A stretch of DNA of 64,000 nucleotides. Source: an uncultured Verrucomicrobiota bacterium (lineage in GTDB: Bacteria > Verrucomicrobiota > Verrucomicrobiia > Verrucomicrobiales > Verrucomicrobiaceae). Below are positions 45,300 through 55,133 of this stretch, piece after piece. How positions within the stretch are numbered: the first letter of the stretch is position 1; each line of letters starts with the position of its first letter. The stretch covers positions 1-64,000 of the forward strand of contig CAILZI010000188.1 of assembly GCA_903838675.1 (NCBI GenBank), read 5' to 3'. Position numbers and translations under genes: made by a program. The notes below the pieces were generated by a model. It had not been told where the DNA came from. It searched no databases and was given only the letters and a program-made list of their open reading frames with translations.

Positions 45300-46100
45300 T
45301 TACTTCTGCTTGGCCTCGTAGCCAGGCAGCGGCTTGCCGTCTTCTCCAAGTTTACCACAGGACCAGAGCAGGCCGCGGGCGACGAGGTCGAGATAGACAG
45401 GGGACTGCATGGTTTCGTTGCCATGGCCAAGCGTGGTGCCGAAGACCTTGCCTTTGCCATATTCGTTCACCCAGATGACGTTATGGTCCATCTTCGTGTC
45501 TTCGCCGTAGGCTTTGGCCAGCGGGACGAAGTGCTCCCAGAGCTTTTCGTTTTTGTAGAGCTCGTCTTTGGCGTCGAGCCATTCTGCTGGGAAACCTTTC
45601 ATGACCGGGTGGCCCTCAGCGATATTTTTGACCTTCAAATCGCGGTTCTTCTCGTGGCTCATCGAGGTCTGGCCCACGCACTTGCGCCATTCATCAGTCT
45701 TCGCCGCGCGGTAGCTGTGGGTGGAACAGTGCAGCATCACCGCTGGAACACCGTTGTAGTGCGCCTTCGCGATGCGTTCGACAAAGGCCACGTCAGTAAT
45801 CGCGCCAAAGCATTCGTTGTGCAGGATCACGTCATAGCTCTCGGCCCAGTTGTCCTTTTCATAGATCGAGATCTTGTGATTCTTGTCCTTCTTACCTTCT
45901 GGCCCTTCCTCATGCACAATCGTGAACTCCACATTCGCCCGGGCGCTCAGGCCTTCGCTGAGGATTAGCTTCTGGTTTTCGTAGTCGTGGCAGCAGCCTC
46001 CGGTGATCATGAGCACCTTGAGCGGTTTCACCTCCTCTTTCGGTGCGGCGACGGCAAACAGGCAGGCGATTGAAAACAGGGAGACAAGGAGGGGACGCAT
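45300..46100 (-). CDS. Secreted ThuA-like protein
   Basis: The start is set at ATG 46100 (MRPLLVSLFSIACLFAVAAPKEE, signal peptide), 15 codons into the track ORF, giving 266 aa. The body is a ThuA-like (class I glutamine-amidotransferase-like) fold: VLMITGGCCHDYENQKLILSEGL near the N-terminus, a middle part with VILHNECFGAITDVAFVERIAKAHYNGVPAVMLHCSTHSYR, and a C-terminal VWVNEYGKGKVFGTTLGHGNETM. ThuA-like proteins are common in PVC bacteria next to carbohydrate genes; the reaction is unclear. It is convergent with the last hybrid kinase. Confidence 0.85.
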   Translation of the reverse strand: MRPLLVSLFSIACLFAVAAPKEEVKPLKVLMITGGCCHDYENQKLILSEGLSARANVEFTIVHEEGPEGKKDKNHKISIYEKDNWAESYDVILHNECFGAITDVAFVERIAKAHYNGVPAVMLHCSTHSYRAAKTDEWRKCVGQTSMSHEKNRDLKVKNIAEGHPVMKGFPAEWLDAKDELYKNEKLWEHFVPLAKAYGEDTKMDHNVIWVNEYGKGKVFGTTLGHGNETMQSPVYLDLVARGLLWSCGKLGEDGKPLPGYEAKQK

Positions 46101-46156
46101 GACGGCAGATGGGGTTGTGTGGCGAGTATGCGCGGAATGCAGCACTTGTCTTTCAT

Positions 46157-46240
46157 GATTCTCAGTTGGCTCCGCTTCTTATCTTGCCTGCTGCATAGGT
46201 ATTTTGGTAAAAAGCATGGGAAAATTCTTTTATGAGAATC
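46157..46240 (+). promoter_or_regulatory. 8-bp inverted repeat spanning the giant-gene start
   Basis: GATTCTCA (46157-46164) and TGAGAATC (46233-46240, from the second base of the ATG onward) are perfect complements about 68 nt apart. If the transcript includes both, they would pair over the start codon and limit translation. It may be chance. Confidence 0.25.
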
Positions 46241-49200
46241 TGGTTCCTTTTCCTCGCTTCAGCCATTGCTTCTTTCGGACAAACCGCTCAGCCCCCAGGC
46301 ACTGAGACGGAAAAATACCACCAGATGCTGCTCAAGCGCCCTCAGGCAGGCTTGGTCTATGACAGGTTCTACTCGGCGTGGATGGAGACGGGCACAGCGG
46401 ACTCGCTGATGGATTTTTTGAGCCAGCGCACCGCCACCGCTGCCGATCTGCTCGTGCTGGCAGTTTTTCATGACCAGCGCGGTAATGAGGCTGAGGCCTT
46501 GAAGGCCTACACGGCGGCTCTGGCTCGTGATGGGACGAACGCACGGGCCTGGTTCCAACGCGCAAAACTCGAGGCACGGATGATGAACTTTGAGACGGCG
46601 CTGAAATCGCTGGCTGAGTCAGACAAACTCGGTGCGGACGCTGAACTCAACCGTGAGATCGGCCAGATGCGTGGACGCTGGCTGCTGCGCACCGGCAAAC
46701 CGGAGGCGGCTTTGCAAGCATGGCGCGATCTGGTGAAGGCCAGCGCAGATGACGAAGATCTGGTCGAGGAGGTGGTCGATCTGCTGCTCGACGAAGGTCT
46801 GTTTGCCGAGGCCGAGTCGCAGATGCTGGCGTTGATATCCAGAACCAAGGACGCATATGCCAGGACGGTTCGTCAGCTGCGCTTGGCGGAGATCCAGTTG
46901 CGTTCCTCCAAGAAGGACGCCGCACTGGCCCTGCTGACTGCGACACTGGCAGACACCGGCCAGGGCACTTGGATCGAAGGCGAAGTACTAGCGCAGGTCG
47001 AGGCCATGTTTCGTCGCGACGAAAACCTGAGCGGCTTGGTGAAGGAGTTGGAAAATCTGCAGGCCGCGCATCCACAGCGCACCGCGCTTGAGCGGCAGCG
47101 CGCGCGAGTTTTGGCCGAGCTGGGCGACAAAGACAAAGCGCTGGCCATTTATTCGGCGCTGCTACAAAAAACTCCAGGTCAGCGGGAGCTGCGTGAGAGC
47201 TACCTTGATCTGCTCGCCCGCTTTGAGCAGTTCAAGGAGGCCATCGCACAGACAAACGTGCTCCTCGAGCAGGCACCTGATGATCGTGAACTGCTGATCC
47301 GTCTCGCAACTCTGCAAGAAAGGGCGAAGGAGAAGGCTGCTGTCAAGACGACGCTGGAAAAGTACCTGGCTTCGAAAGACACCGCAGAATTTGATCACCT
47401 CCGCGTGGCACGGCTCTATGAAAGCTGGGAGCGTGATGAAGATGCCACACTAGCCTACCAGCGCATGGTCGCGGCTTTTCCTGACAGCAGTGCTGCCAGG
47501 GAGGCCCAGGCTCATTACCTGCACCGCAGTGGCAAACGCGAAGCCGCTCTGGTGATCTGGCGTGATCTGGCGAAAAATGGAGATCTCCCTCAGGTGATGG
47601 CCGTGGGGCAGGCCCTGATGGCGCGTCTAGAGTCACTGACGGCAATGGAGGTCTTGCAGGCGCGGCAGGCAGAGTTTGCCAAAGATGAGCGCTTTCTGGG
47701 TTTGCTGGTCAACTCAGCACTCAGCGCAAAGAAACCTGTCGAGGCCATACCTTGGGCTCTGGCGCGCGTGCAGGCCACGACGGACGTCAGTTATCTGGAT
47801 GATGCGCTACGGCAGGTCGTGGCTTGTCTGAAGGCAGATGAAGCAAAGTTTGCTGAGACTCTGGCTGCTTTGCAAAAGAGCACTCCCACCGTGCAGGAAC
47901 GCATTCTGCTCGCCACACTCCTGGAAGAAAAGCAGGACCACCTGGGTGCTGAGAAAACTCTGCGCGAGATTCCTGCGGACCATGCTTTGGCAGCCCAGAC
48001 CCGCCTGCTCAAGCTGATGGAATCACGTCAGGACTGGCTGCGTGCAACGGAGGAGGCGGAAAAACTCATCGCCATGCCACAGGGCAGAAATTCCACCAAT
48101 GTGCAGCGTCTGGTGGACTTGGATGAGCGCTCAGGAAAACTAGATCAGGCGCTGAAGTGGGTGGCGGAATGGAAGACACTTTCACCCGGCTCTGCCTCAC
48201 CCTGGATGCGCGAAGCCAAACTTCTGCAGCTCAGCGGCAAAGGGCGCGAAGCTTTAAAGGTGCTGCAGGCGGCTCTGCGGAAATTCGAAGACGATGAGTC
48301 TGTGGCGGATGCTCTGGCCTCCGGATACATCGAACAGGGACAGATGGCTGACGCGGAGCGTGTTTACCTCTCTCTGTTTGAGAAGGAGGAAAAACCGGAT
48401 GGCAAAATGCGATGGGTCGGGGCCTTGGCGCGCATAGCCAGTGATCGTGGTCAGTTGAAGGCGCTGACGGAAAAATTCCTCGAACGCCAGCGCACCAATC
48501 GCGCAGATGCCACTCCGTGGCTCGCCCTGGCGGAGATCTATCGTGTGTCAGGCAGCACCACGGAGCAGGAGCGCGCGCTGCGTGAAGCGCTGCGTCTGCG
48601 CCCCGAGGATGTCAACCTGGCGCAGCAGATCGCGCACATTGACCTCGACATGGGCCAGTGGAAGCAGGCCATCGAGGAATTGCAGCGCGTTGCTGCTCGT
48701 TCCAAAGGCGGCCGTGTGCAGCGGATGATCGCGTCGATTGAGATCGAGTACGGTGATGCGAACAGCGGTTACCGCATGCTCTACGAACTGGCTGGCGGCA
48801 CGCAGATGGATGCCGATGACGCGCTCACGCTGGCAAAAAGCATGTCCGCGCAGCAGGACTGGAAGCGCATCAGCAGCTTTCTGGAGCCTCTGCTGCATCG
48901 CTTTCCAGACGACTATCGGCTGGCGTACTTGCAGGCGGTCGCATTTGAGGAGTCTGACAGTGTGGACGCGGCCGCGTCAATGTTCATTCATCTCATGGCG
49001 CAGGCCCAGGAACTGCCTGCCGTCGCGGCTGCAACGAAGTCAGTCGGCAACAGAAACGATTATCTGGAAGAGTTGGAGAAGCGCACACCCAAAGGCTACG
49101 TGGACTTGGTTCGCCTGATGAATGGTCCCGGCTATCAATCTTACAACTATCGACCGAACTCAATCCGCTTCTCCGGCCAGAACGCCAGCAAGGCCGTGAT

Positions 49201-52200
49201 GGTTCCCGCCAGCTTATACATCCTCCATGCCATGTCAGTGTCGCATTTGGCCACCCTCATGAGGGGGGAGGGCACCCAGAAAAAAGCGGCATGGATTGCA
49301 GAGGCGGCCAGTGCTGGCGTCCCGGGAGCACGTTACCTCGGCATGCTCGAAGTTGACCAGTACTACCGCTTGAGCATCAGCCCTGATGAACTGGAGAAGA
49401 AACCGGATGACGACGTCTTGCTGGCTTATTCCATCGGCAGCGGATCCATCATTAACGTAGAGCGCCCTTCTTTTAACGTCGCTTCTCGCGCATTCGAACG
49501 CTTCAAATCCCAATACCCAGAACTGATGGTTCAGGCCGCAAGAAATGCAGTCTTGGCGGACAGTGATAAAGGGGCTCCTCTTCTTACGGAGGCGTTGGAC
49601 ATAGTGGAAAAAATGTCGCCTGAGCAGCTGCGGAAATCAGGCGTGGCAGCCTATCATCTGGGCACCTTGATTGGCGGTGGCCAAAAGATGCGGGAGGACT
49701 CGTTCCCTGCCGTGCTGTCGGAGCAGCTGAGTCACCGCATCCTCTCATTGATGCTGCGTCAGCTTGATGCCACCCAGCCTGATTCCCAGGGCACCAAGGT
49801 TTACAGTTCGGGTCTGCCCAATTTTGCCAATGCCTGCCGCAGCTTGAAGGCGTGGAATGAATTTGTCACCCTTGTGGAGCGCGAAGAACGGCTCTGGACA
49901 GAGAATGAGCCCACTCGTCAGTCCTGGTCGCAATTCATCGCGCAGTTCAACCGCCGTAGCCAGTCAACAGCCAGCGAGACGCTTGTCAGCCTGCCTTTCC
50001 CTGGCGGAACAATGCTGCCAAGCACCCTGATCCTCTACTTCGGACGCAAGGACATCTACAATCCGCGTGACAGCGACAAGCTGGAGCCGGAACCCGAAGA
50101 GTATGCCGGCCTGAAGCCTCTCATTGAGCGCATAAAGTCTCCTGCTTTGCGTGCCCTGCTGTATTACAAGGTTGGCTACCGTGAGCGTGTGTTGCGCGAA
50201 GTCACCCAGCTCATCTCTGCACCCAATCCTTCCGTGGACGATCTGCTGCTCGCGGCCTCATGGTTCAGCATTGAGGACGAGTACGAGCGCGTGGCCGACC
50301 TGCTCGTCCGCGCTTCCACCATGAACATTCCTGCCGGAGTCCGCCCTGCTTTTGACGCCGCACTGGCGCATGCGGTGCTGAAGTTGAAGCCGCAGGCGGG
50401 CAGCCCGCTGCTTGAGCCTGCGCAGATGGCCCTGCGCCGTTTGCGCAGCGCACGCGTCACTTCGGAGCAGAAGGATGAGCTGGTCGCAGCCATGAAGACG
50501 CTGAGCATGAGCGACGAGGCGGAACAGTGGGCGCGCATCGCCGTGGTGGCGCCCTCAGTGGCTCGGCGTAGCACCAGCTTTGTCAGCAGTTCCAGCATTG
50601 ATACGAAGAAACTTCAGTCGCTGCTCGCAGGCAAAGATGAGGAGGCCATCGTGAAGGAGGCCGTCACCCAGTTGCGTCATGCGCTGACGTATGCTGGCAA
50701 CGGCAATCAAAACTACGCCGCCAGCCGGGCAAAGGAGATCATGCGCCTCGCCAGCAAGCCGGGCATGTTTGAAAAAATCCAGGCGGCTTTTGCCCCCGGA
50801 GAAACCGCCACGGTGACGAAGTTGTATGAGCAGGCGCAGTTCATGATGCTCATCGATCACAAACCCAACGCGATCAAGGTGCTCGAGAAAGTTGTGGAGA
50901 TGAATCCAAAGCATTTCGAGGCACGTCTCCATTTGTGCTCGCTGATTGCTGCCGCTGACCCGGCTCGTGCCGTGAAGATGATGACGGATGTGCCGCTCTC
51001 CGCCTTCCAGCAGAGCAGCGTTGGAAGCCAGATCGCTGAGTTGCTGCGTGATGATGCTGCGATGCCATTTGAGGCCCGCATGAGCATTTTCACCGCACTG
51101 TCAGGGATGCTGGAGTCTGCACCTGCGGGATCAGGCGTGAGAGGCCTGGATTGGATGATCGACCTGCCTGCTGTGATCGCAAATCGAACGTTTCAGGCAC
51201 CTCCCCGCCTGGACTATCTGTATGCACGGCCGGGATCATCTCAGATGAACAGTGAAGACTTCTATGTGCCGGCAACTTCTCCTGAGGCTAAAAAGCGCCG
51301 CGAAGTGCATGATCAAATGTGCCAGGCCATGATGAAGCATCCCATGCTGGCGGAGGAAGGCTTCCGCCGGTTGGCATCTCTGGTGATCCATGAAGGCAAA
51401 AAGTTGGACGAACTCGCCACCACCGCCCGCCAGCTGCTGGAATCGGCCAAATCAGCCTCGCGCTCGCAGCGCGGTCCCGGCGCGTCGCGTCGGTTTCATT
51501 ATGCTCAGGAGGTGATCGGCCTTTGGGCGCCCACACCGGCGGAGTTTCTCATCTGGAAGGCCTGGAAGGAGAATCAACTGGAGCGAATCGAGCAGGAGAT
51601 CATGCCTCTGGCCGCCGCAGCTATGGACAGCACGCAGCAAACCATTCTGCGTGCGCAGTTGAACATCTGGACCTGCACGCCCGATGCCTTCGTTCACAAT
51701 GTCAAAGCATTCCTCACCACGGTCAGCGGACGCGGCAGTTCGAGCAGTGCCGGCGATCAAAATCTGGTCTGGCTGATGGACCGCTGGGAGGAGCGGGGCA
51801 TCGAAGGCCTGCCACTGGATGAGATCATAGCCACCAGCCTGAAGCAAAACAGTGGTTATGGCGATGGCTACGCAGTCACTAATTATCTGGCCTTGCGCCA
51901 GCGGATGCGCCCTGAGTCAGGACTGACACCGTTCCTGATCCGGCTGATTTCTGGACTGCTTGGCAACAACCATAATGCCTGGGCCAAAGCCATGAAAGGC
52001 ACGATCAATGCGAACTACGGCGGTGGAGGTTATGTGAGCAATCCTCCCGCATCAACCTTGCTGCAGATCACCAACAATCTGATACGCAAGCCGGCGACTT
52101 TTGGCGCAGGTGTGCAGTTGGCCTCTCTTCTTGGTGCCACAGAAAGCCCCAATTGGGCGCGCAACAGCAGCTCCAGCATGACCGCGGTCTTGAAATCATC

Positions 52201-55072
52201 CGAGCATGCAATGGCTGCACTAGGGGCGCTCGGCTGGCTGGACACGGCTGAGAAGATGGTGATGCCGGAGGACCCGAACTGCCTGCAGGTCGAGTTCATC
52301 AAACTGGTGCGTGAGAATCGTGAAACCATGCAGGAACTGCGCTCCAGACTGGCTGCTCTGAAGCAGCGTACGTTTGGTGTGGAGCTTTGTGAGGCGTTCC
52401 TGCAGGAGACTCCGGGCGGCCCTCTCTCCGCGATGCTGAGACGACGTGCGGCTGATGTGGCGAAGATTCCGGAAAAGAGCGGTCTCGCCATCATGACGCT
52501 TATTAAATTACAGATTCCCGCGCTCAACCAGCCTGCAGGCGCTGATCCCGCCTTGGTAAAGGTGCTTGATCCGCTCCTCGGTGCCGAACGCAAGCAGGCC
52601 ATGGATGAGATCGACCGCTGGATTGCCGCCGTACGCACCGAAGATGTGCCTGCGGATTACCGCAGCTATTCAGACAAGGTCAAAGCCATGTTGAAATCCC
52701 TTATTCCGGGAGACCTCGACAAGGCTCAAAAACTTTTCCTCCACACCTGTGAACTGATGGAGGCCAAGGCCGGCAACGCCACATGGAAAAATTACATGGG
52801 CGCCAATGGGTGGTTTCGCCGCTCTGAGATCTTGGATGAGTTGAAGAAGGAGTGGCCAAGGCCGGAAACGATGGCTTTCGTCATGCGCCTCTTTCACGAG
52901 GACACCACTGGCAACCTGTCTCCGGACGGCTGGGCGGCCAACAGCGGCTATGGTCAGACATTGATCGAAGTCTGGCGCAATAATGGCGGAGGCGCCGCCA
53001 TGGGGCGCGGCATTGATGCCATGCTGAAACGCACCTCGGAAGTCATGCAAGACACCCCGCACACGCTCCTGCCACTGGCCTTCTTTGATTTCTATTTGAA
53101 GCTGCCTCAGAGCCTGCGCGTAGGCGCCATGAAATATGCAGCCAGGATGCCCGAGACCCACCCGCAGGCTGCTTTGGGGCGGGAACTCGATTATGCGGGC
53201 CGGTTTTTCCTCGGCACGGATGCCCAGGCGCGGCAGAATGTCGCCATTCAAAAAGCCATCGAAGAACTGGGGGGCATGCAGCCGGTTTGGGAATACCAAA
53301 AGACCTTGCTGCGTTCGGACAAGGCGAATGTCCAGGTGCGTCAGGCCCTCGTGCATTTTCTGTCCTACTGGGCGCATGACGACATCGATCCGGAGTGTGC
53401 CAAATTGGGCGCTGCTGCCGCACTGGTGTCCATGAAGCAGAAGTACTGCATCCACGGTTATCAATACGGCTGGATCATCCGTGCCTTCAACCATCTGCCC
53501 GTGGATGCCGGTTGGCAGGCCGCAGCACAGGAGCACTGGGATGCATGGCTGGCACGGATCGCCAATGGTGGTTTGAGCAAGTACGATCCCTGTCAATGGG
53601 CCACCAACAGCATGCTGCGCATGACCGCCCGTGCGGGCAACGATGACTGGATGCGTACGCTGCTGCGTCAGCAGCGTCCAATATTGAGCAATGAGCAGTC
53701 CGGCATAGTCAGTCTCATGCTCGGCGATCAGCCGCAGCTCGCCGCAGAGTATTTCAAAGCCGAATGGCGTGGCTTTTTGTACGAGCCGCAGGAAGAACTG
53801 CGCTGGGGCAGGGAAATCATCGCAAACCTTCCTGCCTTTAAAGCCGCCTGCGGCGATCCCGGCCTCGCTTTGCTGGGGGAGATTTATCTCTCTTACATCA
53901 AAGATCCCACCAAGACTGAGCAGGCCGCCATCCCGGGCTTTAAGAACCGCGAAGATCGCTTCAAAGACATCGCGAAACGATTCAAGGAAACCAAATTCAC
54001 CGATGAAGAGGTGCGCAAAGACTGCATCGAGATCATCTGCAATTTCTATGATGCCGCAGACCTGATCCACGATGTGGTCGATGAAGTCGCCGCCAAGACC
54101 AACATTGAGGCCCTCGCTGCCATCGATGAAACTTGGGAACACTGGCGCCAGCTCAAGCCCCTGCAATTCTCCCTCGGCTTCAAGGCGGCACAGGGAAATG
54201 TACAGCCCAACATCGCTGCGTATGACCGCGCTCTCGCCGCCCGCTACAGCCGGATCCACTACCAGCGCTCCGCCGTAAAAGAAATTGGCTGGGGGCCGAC
54301 CTGGGTTGCCAATTGGCTCTGGGCTCGAGAGTCCGAGGCTGGTCGCGAGCCCAACGTGCGAGCTGTTTTGCCCTTCCTTGATTATGTTCTCTCTAAAACT
54401 CCCGCCGAATTGCGGGGGATGCATGTCGCTGACTGCGTGACTCAAAAATGGCTGATCCACCTTGTCCTCAACGAGCCCGCCGCATTTGAATCGTGGCGCA
54501 ACGGCTTGAAGGAAGTGGACCGGCGCGACATCAAAAAACGTGTTCAAGAACGCTGGGAGATTTGGGACTACATTAACAGTCTCTCGGGCACCCAGAAAAA
54601 AATGCGTCTCACGCCGGAGCAGCGCAGCCTGCTTGTTGTCGCCGTTGCCAGAGATGAATGGTGTTCCTCGAAGTATCCCGCTGCCGGTCCGGGCATCCCC
54701 AATCTCATCAACGACATCGTGCAAAAAGGCGCGGTCTTCAAACCAGACGAATTCGCTCCCGTGGCCGCACAGATCGCCACGGCTCTGCCTCGCATGGGGC
54801 GTACCGCGAGCGAGTCCGCCGAGCTGCTGGCCGCAAACGGTAAAAACGAGGCCGCTGCGCCGCTGTTTGCGCTGGCCTTTGAGCAGGCACGCAGAGAAAA
54901 CGAGAAGGACTACGGCCTCGCTGCAGGTTACGCTGTGAAACAAGCGGAAATCCTTGAGCGTATCGGCAAAAAGCCGGAAGCCTTGCAGGTGCTTAAATCA
55001 CTCGACGAGAAGCGCTTGGGCGGCGGTGTTAAAAAAACCGTCGAAGCCGCCCTGTTACGCCTTTCCAAATAG
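46232..55072 (+). CDS. Giant exported TPR/helical-repeat protein, 2946 residues
   Basis: MRIWFLFLASAIASFGQTAQ is a short but plausible signal peptide. At least the first 1000 residues are TPR-like helix pairs (e.g. AEALKAYTAALARDGTNARAWFQRAKLE, DKALAIYSALLQKTPGQRELRESYLDLLARFEQFKEAIAQTNVLLEQAPDDRELLIRLATLQ). The rest remains helical, with less regular repeats and Pro/Gly loops, and the last 100 residues look TPR-like again (AAAPLFALAFEQARRENEKDYGLAAGYAVKQAEILERIGKKPEALQVLK). I saw no enzyme motif or transmembrane helix. It is followed 62 bases later by the Gln-rich membrane protein and the MoxR/VWA genes on the same strand, suggesting a common function. A scaffold in the periplasm is my inference. 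Confidence 0.88.
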   Translation: MRIWFLFLASAIASFGQTAQPPGTETEKYHQMLLKRPQAGLVYDRFYSAWMETGTADSLMDFLSQRTATAADLLVLAVFHDQRGNEAEALKAYTAALARDGTNARAWFQRAKLEARMMNFETALKSLAESDKLGADAELNREIGQMRGRWLLRTGKPEAALQAWRDLVKASADDEDLVEEVVDLLLDEGLFAEAESQMLALISRTKDAYARTVRQLRLAEIQLRSSKKDAALALLTATLADTGQGTWIEGEVLAQVEAMFRRDENLSGLVKELENLQAAHPQRTALERQRARVLAELGDKDKALAIYSALLQKTPGQRELRESYLDLLARFEQFKEAIAQTNVLLEQAPDDRELLIRLATLQERAKEKAAVKTTLEKYLASKDTAEFDHLRVARLYESWERDEDATLAYQRMVAAFPDSSAAREAQAHYLHRSGKREAALVIWRDLAKNGDLPQVMAVGQALMARLESLTAMEVLQARQAEFAKDERFLGLLVNSALSAKKPVEAIPWALARVQATTDVSYLDDALRQVVACLKADEAKFAETLAALQKSTPTVQERILLATLLEEKQDHLGAEKTLREIPADHALAAQTRLLKLMESRQDWLRATEEAEKLIAMPQGRNSTNVQRLVDLDERSGKLDQALKWVAEWKTLSPGSASPWMREAKLLQLSGKGREALKVLQAALRKFEDDESVADALASGYIEQGQMADAERVYLSLFEKEEKPDGKMRWVGALARIASDRGQLKALTEKFLERQRTNRADATPWLALAEIYRVSGSTTEQERALREALRLRPEDVNLAQQIAHIDLDMGQWKQAIEELQRVAARSKGGRVQRMIASIEIEYGDANSGYRMLYELAGGTQMDADDALTLAKSMSAQQDWKRISSFLEPLLHRFPDDYRLAYLQAVAFEESDSVDAAASMFIHLMAQAQELPAVAAATKSVGNRNDYLEELEKRTPKGYVDLVRLMNGPGYQSYNYRPNSIRFSGQNASKAVMVPASLYILHAMSVSHLATLMRGEGTQKKAAWIAEAASAGVPGARYLGMLEVDQYYRLSISPDELEKKPDDDVLLAYSIGSGSIINVERPSFNVASRAFERFKSQYPELMVQAARNAVLADSDKGAPLLTEALDIVEKMSPEQLRKSGVAAYHLGTLIGGGQKMREDSFPAVLSEQLSHRILSLMLRQLDATQPDSQGTKVYSSGLPNFANACRSLKAWNEFVTLVEREERLWTENEPTRQSWSQFIAQFNRRSQSTASETLVSLPFPGGTMLPSTLILYFGRKDIYNPRDSDKLEPEPEEYAGLKPLIERIKSPALRALLYYKVGYRERVLREVTQLISAPNPSVDDLLLAASWFSIEDEYERVADLLVRASTMNIPAGVRPAFDAALAHAVLKLKPQAGSPLLEPAQMALRRLRSARVTSEQKDELVAAMKTLSMSDEAEQWARIAVVAPSVARRSTSFVSSSSIDTKKLQSLLAGKDEEAIVKEAVTQLRHALTYAGNGNQNYAASRAKEIMRLASKPGMFEKIQAAFAPGETATVTKLYEQAQFMMLIDHKPNAIKVLEKVVEMNPKHFEARLHLCSLIAAADPARAVKMMTDVPLSAFQQSSVGSQIAELLRDDAAMPFEARMSIFTALSGMLESAPAGSGVRGLDWMIDLPAVIANRTFQAPPRLDYLYARPGSSQMNSEDFYVPATSPEAKKRREVHDQMCQAMMKHPMLAEEGFRRLASLVIHEGKKLDELATTARQLLESAKSASRSQRGPGASRRFHYAQEVIGLWAPTPAEFLIWKAWKENQLERIEQEIMPLAAAAMDSTQQTILRAQLNIWTCTPDAFVHNVKAFLTTVSGRGSSSSAGDQNLVWLMDRWEERGIEGLPLDEIIATSLKQNSGYGDGYAVTNYLALRQRMRPESGLTPFLIRLISGLLGNNHNAWAKAMKGTINANYGGGGYVSNPPASTLLQITNNLIRKPATFGAGVQLASLLGATESPNWARNSSSSMTAVLKSSEHAMAALGALGWLDTAEKMVMPEDPNCLQVEFIKLVRENRETMQELRSRLAALKQRTFGVELCEAFLQETPGGPLSAMLRRRAADVAKIPEKSGLAIMTLIKLQIPALNQPAGADPALVKVLDPLLGAERKQAMDEIDRWIAAVRTEDVPADYRSYSDKVKAMLKSLIPGDLDKAQKLFLHTCELMEAKAGNATWKNYMGANGWFRRSEILDELKKEWPRPETMAFVMRLFHEDTTGNLSPDGWAANSGYGQTLIEVWRNNGGGAAMGRGIDAMLKRTSEVMQDTPHTLLPLAFFDFYLKLPQSLRVGAMKYAARMPETHPQAALGRELDYAGRFFLGTDAQARQNVAIQKAIEELGGMQPVWEYQKTLLRSDKANVQVRQALVHFLSYWAHDDIDPECAKLGAAAALVSMKQKYCIHGYQYGWIIRAFNHLPVDAGWQAAAQEHWDAWLARIANGGLSKYDPCQWATNSMLRMTARAGNDDWMRTLLRQQRPILSNEQSGIVSLMLGDQPQLAAEYFKAEWRGFLYEPQEELRWGREIIANLPAFKAACGDPGLALLGEIYLSYIKDPTKTEQAAIPGFKNREDRFKDIAKRFKETKFTDEEVRKDCIEIICNFYDAADLIHDVVDEVAAKTNIEALAAIDETWEHWRQLKPLQFSLGFKAAQGNVQPNIAAYDRALAARYSRIHYQRSAVKEIGWGPTWVANWLWARESEAGREPNVRAVLPFLDYVLSKTPAELRGMHVADCVTQKWLIHLVLNEPAAFESWRNGLKEVDRRDIKKRVQERWEIWDYINSLSGTQKKMRLTPEQRSLLVVAVARDEWCSSKYPAAGPGIPNLINDIVQKGAVFKPDEFAPVAAQIATALPRMGRTASESAELLAANGKNEAAAPLFALAFEQARRENEKDYGLAAGYAVKQAEILERIGKKPEALQVLKSLDEKRLGGGVKKTVEAALLRLSK

Positions 55073-55133
55073 CCCAAGCAAAGTCTTGTCCTAAACGTCT
55101 CACTCTGGTAAAAACTCTGCAATTACGCACACC

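Noticed and set aside
52670-54943. Minus-strand ORF of 757 aa inside the giant gene
   Set aside because: Long, but without domains; the codon pattern on the plus strand explains its lack of stops.
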